Origin: Eubacteriales Family XIII. Incertae Sedis bacterium
GTDB lineage: Bacteria; Bacillota_A; Clostridia; Peptostreptococcales; Anaerovoracaceae
Length of the DNA: 7,094 nt
Direction of reading: 5' to 3'
Assembly: GCA_031280075.1 (NCBI GenBank)
Contig: JAITHG010000271.1
Location: 1 to 7,094 of the forward strand
Shown here: in pieces, positions 6,142 to 7,094 of the stretch
How the letters are laid out: every line of letters begins with the position of its first letter
Numbering within the stretch: the stretch's first letter is position 1
Program-made: the position numbers and the translations under genes
Notes under the pieces: model-generated
What the model was told of the DNA's origin: nothing
The model's database searches: none
What the model saw: only the letters and a program-made list of their open reading frames with translations

Positions 6142-6843
6142 CTATTTTATCGCAAACTGCACGTGCCCGTACTCCTCGCTGTCCCCGGACTTGTACATGT
6201 GATCCAGGTGGAAGTCGTCGAAGCCCTTCAGCATCTGCAGCAGGATGGCTCCTTTGAAGGTTCCACCGGGGAGGGGGAGTTCGTCGTCGCTGGGTTTTCC
6301 CAGTTCGATGTTCATGCCCATGCCGACGTAGTACGTGCCGTCGGATGCGACAAACCCTTCGCCATCGTTCTTCTTTGCATCGAAGGAGATGTCAGGATTG
6401 GCGATCCCTTTGTTGCCAAAGTTGACGGTGGGGTAGTCGTCCGGGAATTGCACCTCGTACTCGATGATGATGTACTCGGTGAGATCCTTGTCCTTGCCCT
6501 CAAGCGGTTCGATCGTCCTGCTGCCGTCCACATTGTAGGCATCGATGCGCGCCTGCACCTCCTTCTGATCCCGGAGCACCTTCACGATGCGGGCCTTGCA
6601 GGGATAGTTTTCGCCAGAGACCGGCTGCTCGATGTCAAGCCACTCCCCGAAGGGCACGGCCCCCGGCACTGCATCGGTTGCGGCATCGCCCGCAGAGTCT
6701 GATGCCTCGTCGGTTGCCGCTTCCGCCGCAGGCTCGTCCGAATTGGCTGCGCTGTCCGGCGCGCTGCCGGAGCATCCGGCCAGCAGGGTTGCCATGAGCA
6801 CGAGAAGGATCAGCGGCATAAGGCGTTTCAGTTTTCTTGACAT
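6142..6843 (-). CDS. Putative lipoprotein of unknown function
   Basis: A 233-aa protein with a clear lipoprotein signal peptide: basic start MSRKLKR, hydrophobic stretch 8-23 and lipobox LLAGC with the lipidated Cys at position 24. Residues 25-60 are a low-complexity Ser/Ala/Asp/Glu linker (AAEAATDEASDSAGDAATDA) of the tether kind. Residues 64-233 form a globular domain with alternating beta-type segments (ARIVKVLRDQKEVQARIDAYN, TEYIIIEYEVQFP, GTFKGAILLQMLKGFDDFHL). The layout, with a near C-terminal PGGTFKGAILL strand, loosely recalls DUF4352-type immunoglobulin-like lipoprotein domains; this is tentative. AAGGAG (complement of 6855-6860) lies 11 nt before the ATG. The stop lies just before a strong terminator. 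It follows, by 42 nt, another - strand coding region that is cut by the window edge, probably in one operon. I do not recognise a specific function; it points away from and converges on the catabolic genes. Confidence 0.85.
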   Translation of the reverse strand: MSRKLKRLMPLILLVLMATLLAGCSGSAPDSAANSDEPAAEAATDEASDSAGDAATDAVPGAVPFGEWLDIEQPVSGENYPCKARIVKVLRDQKEVQARIDAYNVDGSRTIEPLEGKDKDLTEYIIIEYEVQFPDDYPTVNFGNKGIANPDISFDAKKNDGEGFVASDGTYYVGMGMNIELGKPSDDELPLPGGTFKGAILLQMLKGFDDFHLDHMYKSGDSEEYGHVQFAIK

Positions 6844-6885
6844 TTTATTTCTGTCTCCTTTTCAAGCAGGGTGTCGTTCAGAGTG

Positions 6886-7094
6886 TCATTTCACGGCGAA
6901 AAAGGTCTCGATCGTCTCCGAAAGATCCTCGGTTCGCTCCTTGTAGCCCAGCGTGTAATCGGTGTAGCCCTTGATCATCGGATACACGGTCTTGCATATC
7001 GCCGTATCGCCGTTTTTGGATTTCGAGGGCGGCTCTACGACCTTGGTCATCTCTCCTATCCAAAAGTAATTGCTGCCGTTTGACGCAATCCAGT
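6886..7094 (-). CDS. C-terminal part of an unrecognised protein, cut by window edge
   Basis: Open - strand frame entering from the right edge (two bases of a split codon, then 68 residues) and ending in TGA at 6886-6888. The visible translation begins WIASNGSNYFWIGE and ends SETIETFFAVK. It is judged coding because the frame is open to the edge, its codon use is like its neighbours, and it stops 42 nt before the lipoprotein start with a ribosome site in between, the spacing of an operon. An internal ATG at 7050-7052 is preceded by AGGAGAG only 1-2 nt away, too close for a good start, and the reading continues upstream of it. No motif is recognised; a secreted or lipoprotein paralogue of its neighbour is possible but unsupported. 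Confidence 0.6.
   Translation of the reverse strand, partial: WIASNGSNYFWIGEMTKVVEPPSKSKNGDTAICKTVYPMIKGYTDYTLGYKERTEDLSETIETFFAVK

Noticed and set aside
6133..6702. 189-codon open frame on the + strand opposite the lipoprotein gene
   Set aside because: The - strand frame has a signal peptide, lipobox, ribosome site and terminator. The + strand frame has none and overlaps it fully.
1..7094. CRISPR array, tRNA, rRNA or riboswitch
   Set aside because: No regularly spaced repeats, no cloverleaf with a CCA-type end and no recognisable aptamer core were seen on either strand. The gaps are short and are accounted for above.

Overview
The window is a GC-rich (by eye about 60%), densely coded bacterial segment. 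It looks like the right-hand part of a catabolic operon that meets two genes of unknown function head-on. Strong GGAGG-type ribosome sites, an SSS-family symporter, a lipobox lipoprotein and an intergenic hairpin built around GGGGACGGTTCTTTT suggest an anaerobic member of the Bacillota, perhaps a Negativicute such as Selenomonas or a relative. That placement is inference only; there is no rRNA or other marker gene here.

Bases 2-5960 carry five genes on the + strand: (1) the 3' part of 2,3-diaminopropionate ammonia-lyase (dpaL/ygeX), cut by the left edge; (2) a YgeY-type M20 metallopeptidase/deacylase; (3) a sodium:solute symporter; (4) an N-acyl-D-amino-acid deacylase (D-aminoacylase family); (5) RidA, the 2-aminoacrylate deaminase. 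The gaps between them are 87, 50, 40 and 136 nt. No convincing terminator lies between the first four, so one transcript is likely, started upstream of the window.

The genes fit together chemically. The symporter could bring in an acylated or otherwise conjugated amino compound, one or both hydrolases could free the amino acid, and DpaL would then split diaminopropionate to pyruvate and ammonia through 2-aminoacrylate. RidA removes 2-aminoacrylate, the reactive enamine that PLP lyases of this type release. dpaL and ygeY are also neighbours in the E. coli selenium/purine-linked region (ygeW-ygeX-ygeY), and clusters carrying these genes have been linked to anaerobic uric acid breakdown in gut bacteria. 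This window could therefore be one end of such a cluster. The actual substrate cannot be read from the sequence.

The 136-nt gap before ridA holds a dyad-rich insertion-like sequence. Bases 5961-6141, where the + operon meets the - strand genes, hold several stem-loops, including a strong rho-independent terminator for the - strand. Bases 6142-7094 encode, on the - strand, a small lipoprotein of unknown function (downstream) and the C-terminal 68 residues of another unrecognised protein (upstream, cut by the right edge), probably cotranscribed.

The long antisense reading frames opposite the symporter, the deacylase and the lipoprotein are judged to be by-products of GC-rich codon use.
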